Shown here piece by piece: positions 21,833 to 34,184 of a stretch of DNA of 64,000 nt. Within the stretch, counting starts at the first letter, position 1. Every line of letters begins with the position of its first letter. The notes under the pieces were generated by a model, which saw only the letters and a list, made by a program, of their open reading frames with translations, was not told the DNA's origin and made no database searches. The DNA is taken from NCBI RefSeq assembly GCF_028009165.1, contig NC_079241.1, positions 6,944,001 to 7,008,000 on the forward strand. Direction: 5' to 3'. The stretch is from Akanthomyces muscarius. Lineage: Eukaryota; Ascomycota; Sordariomycetes; Hypocreales; Cordycipitaceae. The position numbers were made by a program, and so were the translations under genes.

Positions 21833-23728
21833 TCATTGCTTTCGTTTCGTGGCCGACCATGCGCCCACCTCGAGACACTCTCCCCAGCTCGTGCCGCTGT
21901 CGCTCATGAGGTCGCCCATCATCTTGCCCAGCCACACGTCCCACTCGTCCTGGCTCTTGCCCGAGACCTCGCGCAGGATCGGCTCGAGAGCCTGGACCTG
22001 CTGCACCACCGTCAGGAGCGCCGTCTGGCGGAGCGCCTCCTGTCCCGGCGACAGGACGCGGCTCTCGGCCTTGGGCGCCTTGTCCTTGGACGATGCGGCC
22101 GTCGGCTTGCCGTCCTTGGTGACGACACCGCCGACGCCCTCGCGCTCCCAGCGCACCTCGCTGAGCGGAATGGCCAGGCGTCGTGAGCGGACGTCGGCGA
22201 GTGCTTCGGATTCCTGGATCAGTGTCGGGCCGATGAGCGTACAGGGCACCGCGGTGAGATCGCGGGTCTCGAGGGCGCGGGACAGCCATTGGTTGTATTC
22301 AACAAGAAACGTATTCAGTGGCGCCGAGAGCGGCGTGTTGGCGTTCATGACGTAGGCGCCGAGGCTAGCGGCGGCTTCTTGGTCCTCGGTATCGTCGCCC
22401 GCTAGCTTGGCCTCTGGAACGTGCGGACGGAGCATGCGGATGAGATGGTCCGACTCCCAAATTTCCAGGACGCCGCCAGGCCGCAGGAGGCGAATGTACT
22501 CGTCCACGAAATGCTGATGCTGCAGGTTGGTGGTTGCCAGGCTCATGTCCTTGACCATGACGAGGTCAAACTTTTCGCTGTCTATGGGCCAGGGCAGCTG
22601 GCGCATGTCGTGGCTGATAAAGTTCCAGTTCATTTCGGGGTCGGGCTTGGCGCCGGCGGTCGTCGTCGTGCTCATGGTCGGCTCGGTGGGCGCCAGCGGG
22701 GCAATGTCCATGCCGGTAAAGGAGATGTTGCCGTGGCCGCGGGACTTGAAGTAGCGATGGCACATCATGGACCAGAAGCCGGAGCCGCAGCCAATCTCGA
22801 GGACGCGCTGGGGCGGGCGCTTGGAAAAGGTGGGCGAGCACACCGGGCTGCCAAAGACCTGGATGAGCAGCAGGGTGCGCATCGACTGGCGGTGCAGCTC
22901 CGTCAGGTCGGCGGGCAGCGGGTAGGGCAGGCTCGTGTCGTTGAGGTAGGAGCGGCCATTGCGGAGGACAAAGGGCTTGGAGGTGATGAGGTTCTCGCGG
23001 GAGCTGGAGGAGGCGTCGGTGGTCGAGGACATGTTGTTTCTGGCGGCGTGGGCAAAGATGTCGGGGACAGTGCCGTTCATCTGCGCTGCGGCGGGGGACC
23101 GGGGCGAGGACGAGGGATTGTGCTGTGCATGGGCATGCTTGAAGTCGGTCTGCAGAGCGTGCGTGTCGTGATGCTTGCCTCGAGAGATGAAGGAGTGCGA
23201 GGCCCGCTTAAAGGCGCTGTGCTGCGCGGGTTTGGGAGAAGAGGCGGATGGCACGGGGGGGGAGGAGGCGGACGGAGAAGGCTTTTGATGGTTGTGGTGG
23301 TGCTGGTTGTGGTGTTGCGGATGAGGTGGGGTAGCGTCCGCGGAGGCTCCAGTTGGTTGTGCTCCGCCGCCTGGTGTCGTACTTGTGCTGCTGTTGCCGG
23401 TATTATGATGATGTTTAGTATTAGCGTCCTCGGTTTGCTGCTGGTGCTCTTTTTTGCTGCGCCGCTTGGGCTTGCGCTGATGCTGATGCTCGGGCTCCAC
23501 GCCAGCGGCTTCGGCGGGGCGGTCCGACTCCAACGGCGCCTCGAGTGAAGCCCGTGATGGTTCGCCCCCGCTGGATGTATGGGAGCTCTTGGATGTCGAC
23601 TTGGTCAGCGACTCGCCGTCGGCCTCCGAGGGCGTCTTTTTGCGTCGTGGCCTTGATGGCTGTGCCCTTGGGATATACGGCAACATGCCTCTGCCCATGA
23701 CGGACGGGGTCATCATTGGGGTGTACAT
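21833..23728 (-). CDS. SAM-dependent methyltransferase with long disordered N terminus
   Basis: 631-aa protein from the ATG at 23728. The first 250 residues are low complexity (Ser, His, Pro, Gln and basic residues) and probably disordered. A class I methyltransferase core follows: SAM-binding motif I VLEIGCGSGFW at about residue 307, the acidic end of strand 2 in FTGMDIAP, motif with DLVMVKDMSL and LRPGGVLEIWE. A C-terminal helical part of about 200 residues is typical of a conserved fungal group. An open frame extends 111 codons upstream to 24061, but that part lacks protein-like character and I take it as leader sequence. Substrate unknown; it is not clearly LaeA. No introns. Confidence 0.87.
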   Translation of the reverse strand: MYTPMMTPSVMGRGMLPYIPRAQPSRPRRKKTPSEADGESLTKSTSKSSHTSSGGEPSRASLEAPLESDRPAEAAGVEPEHQHQRKPKRRSKKEHQQQTEDANTKHHHNTGNSSTSTTPGGGAQPTGASADATPPHPQHHNQHHHNHQKPSPSASSPPVPSASSPKPAQHSAFKRASHSFISRGKHHDTHALQTDFKHAHAQHNPSSSPRSPAAAQMNGTVPDIFAHAARNNMSSTTDASSSSRENLITSKPFVLRNGRSYLNDTSLPYPLPADLTELHRQSMRTLLLIQVFGSPVCSPTFSKRPPQRVLEIGCGSGFWSMMCHRYFKSRGHGNISFTGMDIAPLAPTEPTMSTTTTAGAKPDPEMNWNFISHDMRQLPWPIDSEKFDLVMVKDMSLATTNLQHQHFVDEYIRLLRPGGVLEIWESDHLIRMLRPHVPEAKLAGDDTEDQEAAASLGAYVMNANTPLSAPLNTFLVEYNQWLSRALETRDLTAVPCTLIGPTLIQESEALADVRSRRLAIPLSEVRWEREGVGGVVTKDGKPTAASSKDKAPKAESRVLSPGQEALRQTALLTVVQQVQALEPILREVSGKSQDEWDVWLGKMMGDLMSDSGTSWGECLEVGAWSATKRKQ

Positions 23729-26420
23729 GGCCGCAGCAGGCTGTGCTGGAGCTGCACAGCGGGCCGTCTGCTGGGGCGGGGGACGACGACAGTGGGGGTC
23801 GAGTGCTGTACCAGTAAGGTAGGCCCGCTGGATGAACAGCGCTAGCAGGCCTGCGGAGGGGACCACAGAGGGCCAAAGCTTGATTTTTTTAGCGGTTCCA
23901 GCGCTTCCGGCCGCGAAACCGATTGATTGCCTGCTGCCTGGGCACTGCCAGTCTACCAAGCACCAAAGGACCGATGTTCGTCTGTCTCTCCTCTCTTGTC
24001 TCTTCGGCAGGGGTCGGGATATCTGTCCGGGCCCGGAGAAAACCACAGCTGGGGAAAACAAACTGTGGTTCCAAGATCAAAGCGGCCCTGGTCTGTTGCA
24101 GACAAGTCTCATGCAGTATGGTGGTATCGAGCTGTAAGCTCAGGTGGGTGCTGCCCTTGATGGCGCGAACGTGTCCCGAGGATGTGGTTGTGGCGTAGGC
24201 AGGATGTCTTTGCAAAAGAAAATAGCCAAGACAGGCGTCGCAGGTGCTAAAACAGAGGCGCATGTGTCTTGTCCGTGTCGTGAGATCTCAACAGCGCATT
24301 ACACCGTCGAGGTGCTTGTTGGCCCACGGGGTAGCGATGCTGTCAGTCGTCTCCATGTAGTCTGGTCTGCGCCGGTGTAGCTTCTCCTCCTCTGGCCTCA
24401 TCCAGGGTTCGAAATTTAATCAAAGCTTGCGTGCAGCATTCCACGCTGTTTAGCCCGCCATCATCCTCTGTCCAGCCGAGGGAAGCGAGCAGTCGAATGC
24501 GGAAGGTTGCAGTGCGGTGCGCGCGCGATCAAGCACAGCTCGCACAGACACTTCTGGCGATGGATCGGTGAAACCAGGGTCCAGCCTTGTTGCCAGCACG
24601 ATGGTGCAGTAGCCTCGGGTCCGGCGATGATGTGTCGTATGCAAGAAACGAGACGGCGTTGTTCTCGTTGATTCCCAGTGATGAGGCACTTGAAAGCGCT
24701 AGACAGGCCACGTCTGGTGATGTTGCAGGAGCGCGAAGCAGAACCTGGCCCGGCGAGACAGAGGCACACCAAAGATAAACGACCGATAGTTGGGTTCAGA
24801 CTCAGCTGCACCTGTGCTAACTTGGCTGATGCTCCTCCTCCAAAAAGGATGCCCGGCGCTTTTTATCAATTTTTTTTCTCCTCTTCTCCAGACGTGGCGT
24901 GCGGGCCAACGCGGGGGCGGACGAACCAGGCCTGCTTGCCACCAGCTCATCATCAGCCAGCCAAAACCAGCTGGAGGATCAGCTCGGTGGGCACACGACT
25001 TGAGCCTGGCGTCGCTCAACCTAACGTTACCAGTGCCAGTCTGCCAGTCGTCAGATAACGAGGCTTGCTGGCCGACCGACTTGTCCGTTTCGAATCAGCT
25101 CCCCCCAACAATCACACAACCAACCAGCTGCCGCCATGCCTGCATTTCTGCGCCGGACATTATTCGACCCTGTTCAGCCCGGCGGAGCCCTCAGTATCGC
25201 GTCGCCTGCCATATCAGCACTGGCGACAATTTTGGCTCGTGACAATCACGTCTCTGTTCAACTCGACTCGACCCTGGTCCATTTTCCCGTACATCACTAA
25301 GTTACCAGTAATACCACTTCGACCGCCGCTTGTGATCGCCAGCGCCAAAATCAGTTCAGAATCCAGGCCCCTGGAGCCCCCAAGCCTATTTGTTTGACTT
25401 TGCCCTTGTACTGATACACATGTCCTTTTGCTCGAATGCGGCGTCACAAGGGTCCCATCCATCCATCCGCCGGGCCAACTTGGCCGTTGACGGCAGACTT
25501 CCGTACACCCTCCACCGGGCAATCGCAGCCCTTACGAATCCTGTCGGCCGTTGCCTATTTCGTTGTTTTGCTCTTACATGAGGACATTATTCACTCAACG
25601 CCTTGCCAATTCATATCTCGCCCGTGTCCACCAGACCCTTTCTTTTCCTATCGACGTCGCTATCGACGATCCTGACTTCTTCAGCAACTCCAGCGATCTT
25701 CGGACCCCAAGTTTCTTCGACCCACCAGCGTCCCCGTCATTTTGTCTCTTTGGATTCTGGCAGCTGGATACACTCAATTGCCATGCCTCTTCCCCAGCCC
25801 GCCCGTGGTCTAGATTTGTTCGCGCATGGCTCACCAAGCCCAATCTATGTCACCAGAGCGTTATCGTCCCCGTCGAGCCTCGTAAAGAGGCTGACTTGAT
25901 TAATTTATCCTTCTTGCTAGCTTGGTTTTCGCCCCAACATCTCAGCTCGTGGTCTGGCCCCGCGCCACCAGGACTTGACGACATTCCTATTTGGGCGGGT
26001 GGAGATTGCGCGGCGTGCAAGCCACATGAACGGAATTGGGGTAAGAACGTCTGCCTGGAGTTATGCGCGTGTCTTGGCTTCTTACACTGCCCGCGACGTC
26101 TGAGCAGCCACGTTAAGTAGACCTTGCCTGTCTTCAGGGTTGGCGTATCTCGCTAAATATCGCTAGAGATTCTCGAGACATACCGAGCTGGGTCCTTAAG
26201 GGTGGCTGAAATTTGTCTAATAGATGCTGAATGAACTCGATGAATCTCATATGTTTAGTATCGTCAGCGGCCTTTCGACAGTGCGCTTCGTGCGCGTTTC
26301 GTGACGCCGGGCTGTTATTATAATCAGGGTGGTCCTGTAAATGACGCGCCCTTGGCCAAATTCGAGACAGCTCTCTAGACGATGAAGCTCGAAGACATAA
26401 TTGGCCGACACAGATAGAAG
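23729..26420. other. Long divergent intergenic region, no gene supported
   Basis: Upstream of the methyltransferase. Many overlapping short open frames appear on both strands, favoured by high G/C and pyrimidine-rich stretches (25050-25800), but none has a domain, consistent codon character or splice structure. A 23-25 kb pyrimidine/purine skew suggests long untranslated leader DNA. The run GGTTCGAAAT near 24408 resembles a tRNA B box but no cloverleaf forms. Confidence 0.4.
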
Positions 26421-26421
26421 A

Positions 26422-26856
26422 ATATTATAGAAAGTAGGAGAAAGAGGAGAAATAAGACGATATTAGCGAGTCAACTTCAAAATGAAGCTTGCGCTGCCGG
26501 CGCACTTCGATTCCCGGTGTCTTCCACGACTACACAGCTACCCCATAAACGGTCTAGCAATATGCTCCTAGACAGAGTATGAAGACGCGCTCGAGAAGAC
26601 GCGCTCGAGAAGACGCGCTCGAGAAGACGCAGCGCTCCGTGGGGTATTACTTGCGCCAGTGTGACTCTGTTGAGGCAGGGACGGAGTTGGCGGATATGGA
26701 CCGAGTCCAGCACCAGCACCTTTTCCCTGTAGCGGCGCAGGCCACTGAAGACTGTGTAAGTACGTCGGCGGCGCAAGCTGCGTTTTGAAGTTGACTCGAG
26801 GTGACTGATATTTCGCCTGATTCTCCTCATTCCCTTATCTCCTGTAATACTATTTT
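26422..26856. mobile_element. MITE-like element with imperfect terminal inverted repeats
   Basis: About 435 bp whose ends are inverted repeats of about 85-90 bp, roughly three-quarters identical with small gaps. The best core is a perfect 16-bp match, CGAGTCAACTTCAAAA at 26467-26482 against its complement at 26783-26798, continuing into GCTTGCGC. The outer parts share the purine-rich pattern TATTA-x-AG...GAGGAGAA. The interior carries a 14-bp tandem repeat (26581-26630) and no transposase-like coding sequence. I see no clear target-site duplication, so the outer ends are approximate. A folded non-coding RNA or a decayed larger transposon are alternatives. Confidence 0.55.
26581..26630. repeat. 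14-bp tandem repeat
   Basis: Three full copies and a partial fourth of GAAGACGCGCTCGA, identical to each other. It lies inside the MITE-like element. Confidence 0.9.
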
Positions 26857-28755
26857 ATGTTATCGTTTGTGTTTAATGACATTAATCTAGTTAGTAAATA
26901 TAGTGCCCTTCACGAATTACATCTGCAGTCCTGCATGTCCTGCTTCGTATGGAATATGCACCCGCTATCTTTAAAAGCAGAGTCGAGACAGCCAACAATC
27001 ACCAGCCACTGTGGCTTATATGTTCATGATGGCATATCCTCCCTAGTTGATCTAGTAACAGCCATATCATCTCAACTATCACTACGATTATGCTAGCTCG
27101 TGGCCACTTTCTTATTCCCGCCGGCTACCACCGGATTGTCGTCTGAGCATCCCTAGGGTAGTGACAGCGTCTCACTAAGCCTTGCATCGTGCGGGACAGG
27201 ATTGTGGTACCGCGAAGTGCAGTTTTGATCACCTTGATATTGTGGCTTTGATTTACGTCCTGAGCAATTTTAAATATTCATGCGGTGTGATGGGTTTTCG
27301 TCTGAACTGACCTGTGGAGTTGAGTGGTCGCAGCTTGGTATACATATGCAGGAGCATTGCAGGGTGTTGCTGGGCGTCCCGCCATTAGGCATGTAAACTG
27401 AACATCATTTCAATATTGGCAATACTCCTCCTCTCTACCTCCTTTCCCTTTCACCAATTTGCTAATTTTGTTGAGGGCGTATTCGCACAAGGTGTCACCC
27501 TGTACCACGTACAGTGATCTCATGTGACGAAATGCTGTGCTGCGTTTGTACAACACGGCACACTAGGCCACGCGGTAACCGTTCATCCATTTTACGCAAA
27601 GTAGAGCTTATTTGGTAGGAAACATGATGGTGGCGCTGTCATAGCGCTCAGGCTGCAGTGATCTACTGGCGCATACGTGGAAGATCGATGTATTCATGTA
27701 CACGCCGCATCGATTCTTATCCACGAGAGATTTGGATCCTTTGCATCATCCTTCCCACTTTCCAACTTCTCAGTCCCTTACTTGTCAATTTTTAAAATAC
27801 TTTTTACAAACTTGACACTTGTTCAACTCGGCCGTGGGCGGTTTCAAGGATCCACGTGATCTGATTCGCTGCTTTGTCCAAGATCGGCCAGTGCGGAGCA
27901 GCTGCACGTGACTACGCTTCCAGTCTCGTCCAACGCAGTTTGACGCTTTGGAGTGCCGCCTTGCAGCACGACACGACGCAAATCATTGACTAGACCTCGA
28001 TATTCGTTATCATTCTTCTGCGCCACACTCTGCTGCTTGCCCAGCGACAACCGAGCGCCGTCGCAAACATTCATTAGCTGTACGTGGGTCCCACAATGGC
28101 TGAACTGCCAGTCCTTTCCGCCCTGCCGCTCGTGCTCCCCCATTCCCGTCCTCGCGGTGCAACCTCTCCAGCCTCTTCCTCGGACTGACTCGCATCCCTT
28201 TTATAGACCACCCACCGCGGCGCCCTCAGCTCTTGCGACTGCAGCCAGAAGCTATGCAGATCTAGCATCTCGTCTTTAGCACTTCCGCTCCTTTACGACA
28301 GAGACCGATTTTTGCTCCGCGTCACAGCGATAGCGCGCGCTTCTCCACTCGAGCTTTCGCAAGGGACAAGCTAAGCTTACCGCCCTCCCTCTGCTCGCGA
28401 GTGCTTCTTTGTCCGCCCGCGCCTCCTCGGAACTTCGTCCGTCCTCCATCATCTCCTAGATTAGCGTACGCGCAGATTCTCATCGACCCCAGTCCATGCG
28501 CAAATGCGAGCTTCATCGTCCGACTCTCCTGATCCGCCGACAAGCATCACATATCGCCCACCGTCGACCTCGTAAACGTCTCGCAACGCACCTTCAGCGA
28601 CAAATGGTTACCGACACAAGGTTCACCATTTCGAAATCACAAAACATAGCAAGGTCCCAATAGCCTCTCGTGCAACATCTCTGCCGACAGCTCGCACTGG
28701 GACTACTTTATTTTAACCAGCGAATCGATTACACACCGACCAGATTGTCCTCGGC
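26857..28755. other. CCR4 upstream region, no gene seen
   Basis: About 1.9 kb. The distal part (26857-27800) is A/T-richer and has only short open frames. From about 28250 to the CCR4 start the sequence becomes C/T-rich with repeated TC and CGC patches, resembling a long transcribed 5' leader; several short upstream ATGs would then be uORFs. This is inference from composition. Confidence 0.4.
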
Positions 28756-30899
28756 ATGTACTCGCAGAATCATCAGCAGGGCCATAGCGCCCGGCTGAAT
28801 GGTGCTGGCAGAGGATTGCCCGGCATGCTTTACAACTACCAGCATGCGCAGCACCAACATCCCTCACAGGCTCAGCACCATCAAGGCATGCAACATGAAC
28901 ACGGCCTGCCAAGCTCCAACGGCCTCGGACATCACTCCTCCTTTCCTTCCGGTCTTCTCTCCTCGGCTCAGTTCAGCTCTGGCTTACAGAATGGACACTC
29001 TTCCGCCTCCCGCGCAGGGCCTGTACCGCAGAACGAAATGTGGGCGGAGCAGCTGCGGTTGCATAAGGAGTCTGAACGCGCTCACTCTGCCATGACGGAC
29101 CAGCAACAACCCCATTACTACGCACGACTAAAAGCGTCCGAGAACAAGGGGATAGGTGGCCCGCCACCGTCCAGTGGTCAAGCCGAAGCCGACTGCGACG
29201 ATGCGGATAGACGCCGACCGTGGGATGCCAGCAGAGAGATGAACCGACAGGATTGGCACAACATGGACATGAGCGGCCAAGGCCTCCGCAACCTCGCTCC
29301 AGCGCTGTTCCGCTACCAATTCTTGGGAGAGCTCTATATCGCCTCAAACAAGCTCTCCAGACTACCGAAACAAATAGGTGACCTTCGCCAACTGAAGCAC
29401 TTGGACGTTTCTTACAACCAGTTGACCGAGATTCCACCGGAGCTCGGCATGTGCACATTTCTGAAGCAGCTGTTGCTATTCAACAACAACATCCAAGAAC
29501 TGCCGTACGAATTGGGCTCCCTACACATGCTGGATGTGCTGGGAATTGAGGGCAACCCACTAGAGTCCAGTGTCAAGTCGGAGATCATGGAGAAGGGCAC
29601 AAGGAGCCTAATTACTGCCTTCAGAGAAAACGCACCAGGTATGCCCTCAGTAGTATGACGTAATTGTTCACTGCTTACTTGTTCCTAGTACCCCCCGAAC
29701 CCGAGCCTCGCAAGTCAATCGTTCTTCAAGAGGACGTTTCGCCAAATCTCGAGAGAGTCAAAGTTTTCTCTTGGAACATTCTTTGTGAAAAGTATGCCAC
29801 GGCTCAGCTCTATGGCTATACACCGACCAGGGCACTGAAATGGGAGTACCGGCTCGAGTGCATTTTGAAGGAAATACGCTACCGTGATGCCGACTTTGTG
29901 ACTCTGCAAGAAGTATCTGGGGAAGCGTATAGAGATGAGCTGGCCCCCAAACTGATCAAAGACGGCTATCGAGGTATATACTGGCCCAAAACACGCGTGA
30001 GGACCATGCCCGAGAAGGATGCCCTGCAGGTCGATGGATGCGCCATCTTTTTCAAGCAGAGCAAGTGGTTTATGATTGCCAAGGAGTGTATCGAGTTTAA
30101 CTCGATCGCCATCAACCGCGCCGACATGAATAAGGAGCACGATGTCTTCAACCGAGTCATGCCCAAAGACAATATTGCCATTGTTGCGTTCTTCGAATCT
30201 CGCGAGACAGGAGCCCGGATCATTGTTTCAAATGTCCATCTCACGTGGGAAACAACCTTGGCCGATGTCAAGGCTATCCAGACTGCTATATTGATGGAGC
30301 AAATTACCAAGTTGGCAGAGCTTTGGGCGAAACTGGGACCAGCCCAGGAGAAGGACAAGAGGTTGATTGTTGCGCCTGGCGAGGAGAGTAAACCACCTCC
30401 TCCCAAGTCGGTCCCCAGCCAGGAATACCGCTGCAATACCGAGCTTCCTCTCATTGTATGCGGCGATTTCAACTCGACAGAAGACTCGTCTGTCTTTGAG
30501 ATCATGTCCAAGGGCCGCGTGGCTCCTGATCACCCAGAGTTGATCGACCACCAATACGGAAGCTTCACTCGCGACGGTATCGAACATCCTTTCAGCCTGC
30601 GAGATGCATACGGCGCTACGAAAGGAACTGCCGACGAGATGCCATTCACGAACTATACACCTGGTTTCACCGGCGTCATCGATTACATCTGGTACTCGAA
30701 CAACGCTCTGGAGGCTGTCGAAGTTCTCGGTGCTATGGACAACGCGGATCTTAAGCGGATCCCGGCATTTCCCAACTGGTGGTTCCCCGCTGACCATATT
30801 CAAATTATGGCCGAATTCGCCTTCAAGGCCCGCAAGGAGAAGAAGCAGAGCATACAGGATCGTGAGCACAGCCTCAGCGGCAGCTCACGGCGCGGTTGA
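28756..30899 (+). CDS. CCR4: CCR4 deadenylase, catalytic subunit of CCR4-NOT
   Basis: Poly(A) 3'-exonuclease that shortens mRNA tails as part of the cytoplasmic CCR4-NOT complex. Exons 28756-29638 and 29689-30899 with a 50-nt intron (GTATGC to CTAG); 697 aa. Residues 1-160 are Gln/His/Ser-rich and likely disordered. Leucine-rich repeats run from about 165 to 285 (LSRLPKQIGDLRQLKHLDVSYNQL type, cut short here), which bind the NOT1/CAF1 side. The endonuclease/exonuclease/phosphatase domain covers about 315-690: FSWNILCE, TLQEVSGE (metal-binding Glu), VCGDFNST and PADHI (catalytic Asp and His). The order is that of yeast Ccr4, and the frame is intact. A typical housekeeping gene. Confidence 0.98.
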
Positions 30900-31582
30900 A
30901 CCGCGGCATCGATTCTTTGAAAGGATGTTGCAGCCAGTGTTTGCTCTCTACTCTTGAACAAGGAACAAAAACCGAACCCCCCTCTACATCAAAGCGGGCA
31001 ACGTTTTTTATATTGATGACATCCAATTTATGTTTGGTCTTGATTTTTGGGTCTCTCTAAACTGGAGTTTTACCGGCTGGCCGCGGACAAAGGGTGGAAA
31101 CTGGAACGGGAAGGCAAATGAGGGGATTTTTACCATGGTGTGGTCGTTCTTCTTTTCGTGTTCGAGCGAAGGGCGGAGAAATCTGAAAGAGAGGGAGAGA
31201 GACGGGGCACAGGTGTCTGTGCTTGGCGCTCTTCCCTTTTCTTTTTATTAACTTGTAAGAATTGTAGGAGTTGAGGATGATTTATTTGTTTTTTATCATT
31301 TATTATTCTTGTCTGTGTTTGGTGCCTTTTTTTTATTTTACTCTGCGCAGCATTGTCGCCCCTTGGTTTTGTCGTTTTGTTTGTTGTTGTTGAATCTGCT
31401 ATTTACTAGTCTTAGAGTCTTTTTTTTATACTTGCCATGTTGCAGCGATGGGGCGTGGCTCGCCAGAGAAAGGGAAACAAAGTTGGACAGCAGCGTGAAT
31501 ACAAAGTCACTGAACCATGAGTACATCCGTCCGCGTGAAGACTTGTTTGTGCTCTTGACATACGTAAATTTGCAACTGTGCT
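30900..31582. other. Convergent 3' regions
   Basis: T-rich 3' flanking sequence of CCR4 with runs such as TTTTTTTATTTT near 31325 and a purine-rich GAGAGAGAG patch at 31185-31205, meeting the 3' end of the M24 peptidase gene. No gene seen. Confidence 0.5.
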
Positions 31583-33049
31583 TTATAGCTCTTGAGACAG
31601 CTCATCTTGCTTGGGTGTGCGGATGAGGTGGAAGCGCTCCTGGCGGCCATAGACCCATTCGAAACCGCCTTCGGGGGTCCAATAGACGTCCTCCTCGAGC
31701 GGGAAGCTGAAGGTGGCGTTGAACTCGGGCACGAAATGGTCAGCGCGCAGCTCGACGCTGTACCAGGTGTTGTTGATCAAAGGCAGATCGCCGAGGATGG
31801 GCACGTGGTCCTGCAAGTTTGTCATGCCTATCCCGCAGTTAGCTCATTGAACAAGAAGGGCCGAGTAGTGACATCAGATGGTAGACGCACCAATGACTGT
31901 ACCGGCAGAATGGCCCCAGTCGCCAATCGCATGGCAGTAAATCTTGCCCTCTAGCCCCTCGTCCTTCATCTCGCGACGGATGGCCGCCAGGATCTCGTTG
32001 CCCGTGCGGCCGGGCCTCATGTGCTTGCGCGTCATGTCCTGAAGACGGTTTCCCTTTTTCAGGCCGTCGCGGAAGCCCTGCGGGACGTCGTCGTGCGACG
32101 TCTGGCCCGGGTAGAGCACGTACGCGAGATGCTGCGTGTCCGTGTTCATGCCGAGCGCCGAGACGCCAAAGTCGACGTGCAGCAGATCCCCGTGCTGAAT
32201 CGACTCTTCATCGGCCGCCTGCTCGTCCACTGCTGCTGCCGCCGCGCCCCAGGGCGTATCGGGCTTGATGATGGTCACGCTCGGGTGGAACCACGTCGTG
32301 TAGTTGAGGCTCTGGATCTGCTCGCGCATCCACCACTCGACGTCCCTGGCCGTCGTCTCGCCCGGCGTCACGACGCCCTCGCTGAAGCCCTCGCTGATGA
32401 TGGCCCACGCCGTCTCCTGCATGCGCTTGTACCACGGCAGCCGCGCGGCGATCTGCGTGCCAATGTACTCGACGGCCAGCATCGGCACCTCGTCGAGCAC
32501 GAAGCGGTCCGCCCAGACGTCGCCGAGCCCGCGCCGCGCGGCCGCCAGCTCCCCGGCGTGCAGGCCCGAGGCAAAAGCGATCTCCGGGTGCGCGTTGACG
32601 GCGATGCGCGCCGGGTCGTGGCGCGCGAGCAGCCCGCGCACGTCGTCCCAGACCTGTGCCGTGTTGTCGATGAAGGTGTAGGACGTGGGCAGCGAGGGGT
32701 CGGCGGCGGAGGGCGCGAAGAAGAGGATGGTGGTGCGGCGGCGCGCGGAAAAGGACGAGGTGAGGGACCAGAAGACGGTCTCCTCGGCGTACTCGCGCTG
32801 GCTGATCTGTGATGGGGACAGGTGAGTGAGTGAGAGGGGGAGAGGGGAGGGGAGGGACTATACCAGCCAGGCGTCGACGCCGTGCTTTTGGAGAAGAGCG
32901 GGAATCGCCTCTTTGCGCTCTGCATACCACTTGTCTTGAAGGGCGGCCTGCTCGCGGAGAGGAGGGAGATGCTGGTAGCTCGGCGTCTGCATGGCGTCGG
33001 CGCAGAGCGGCGCCAGTGCCGCCAGCGCCGTGACGAGTGTAAGCTTCAT
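31583..33049 (-). CDS. Secreted M24 metallopeptidase (Xaa-Pro aminopeptidase/creatinase-like)
   Basis: Exons 33049-32864, 32806-31891 and 31827-31583; 448 aa, all GT-AG, phase kept. The first 19 residues form a signal peptide ([19 protein letters not shown]), so the enzyme is likely secreted or vacuolar. The pita-bread fold ligands of family M24 are visible: Asp in HVDFG, Asp in NTDTQHLAY, His in CHAIGDWGH, Glu in SVELRAD and Glu in FPLEEDVYW. The N-terminal half matches the creatinase/prolidase N-terminal domain only loosely. It could cleave Xaa-Pro peptides, but the spacing around the metal site differs from classic prolidase, so the substrate stays open. The frame upstream of 33049 is open but without a plausible leader. 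Confidence 0.88.
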
Positions 33050-34184
33050 CTTTCTTGGTTCCTTGTAGCAGCGCTGCTGAGAGACGATTATTGCAACTGA
33101 GCTGATGTCAAACTCGGACCGTGGTAATGAGGTTGCAGCTCTCAATGGATGAAATAAATGAGTTGCAAGAGCAGCAATAAGCTGGATCGACACTACGCCC
33201 GCGCGGAGTACATTTGGTGGCTGGCCGGGAACTCTACCCGACTAATACCACGGCGGACTTCATTCGCAACTCCACTATTGACAGTGGCATTGCTGGGAAG
33301 GCATCAGGACCCGACAACGTCAAATTTTAGAATGTCAAGGTACGTAGTCTGCTAAGCGCGAGATATCTACCGCACGCGGTCCCATAAGAGCGAGCGTACC
33401 TGCAGAACGTGGTAGGTCAAGTGTGCTGGCACAGGGCATATGGTCAACTAGATCTACATGGGTTGATGGGTGCTGGCGAAGACTGCGAGAAATGCGATAC
33501 AAATCGGATTCATGCCACGACGCTGCGGCTCCATTTAGAGAAGTGGCAGAAATATATCGACTGGCACTGGCCGGAGGAGTGGCGGGACGGTCCTGTAGCC
33601 GCCGCACTGCAGCTTTGGACGAAGCAGGAACCTGCCATTGGCCCCGGCTAGTGTTTGAGTGCCGCCAAAGGATCGGCTCGAGACGTCTCTGTACGAGCTA
33701 ATTAAGAAATTCGCGAGTGTATTGAACGGACCCGGCGATCGGAATGAATTTGAAAGTTCGTTACTTCGCCCCGAAGACGGCTGATGGTAAAGGCGCCGCT
33801 GGAATGGTGGCACCGATACGAGCAAGCCAGGTTGTGATCATCTTGATGTGTGATGCTGTGCCTCCCAAACATATAAGCCAACTGTAAAAAAATGGAGCCG
33901 AAAAACACCCTTAGATCATTTACACGGGACGGAATGCCGTTTTGTTTCGCCAGGACAATCCGGTCATGTTTTCTGGTGAATAAGGTTCAGAGCGGGTCGC
34001 AGGTTGGCCATATGACGTTGCTGACGCCCATCTAATTCCAAAGCATCCGTGAGAACTGTAGCCAACAAACTTCTTTTCTGTGAGCACTATTCAGATTCAA
34101 GTAATATTGCATCACCACAAAGCTTCTGGCTCGAAGCCCAGCAGTTCATCGATCCGCACGCCAACAAGATACACACAAGCCAAG
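33050..34184. other. Intergenic, no gene seen
   Basis: About 1.1 kb holding the M24 peptidase promoter and the leader of the small Gly-rich gene. Short open frames in both directions are not supported. Confidence 0.4.

Noticed and set aside
23729..24061. Upstream extension of the methyltransferase frame (111 codons)
   Set aside because: Text lacks protein-like pattern and the MYTPMM start begins a more typical fungal N terminus; left out of the gene.
24400..24420. GGTTCGAAAT resembling a tRNA B box
   Set aside because: No cloverleaf can be folded around it; the 3' end does not match the B-box consensus.
25551..26120. 189-codon open frame upstream of the MITE-like element
   Set aside because: Low-complexity Ser/Pro/Leu text, overlaps open frames in other phases, no domain; fits pyrimidine-rich non-coding DNA.
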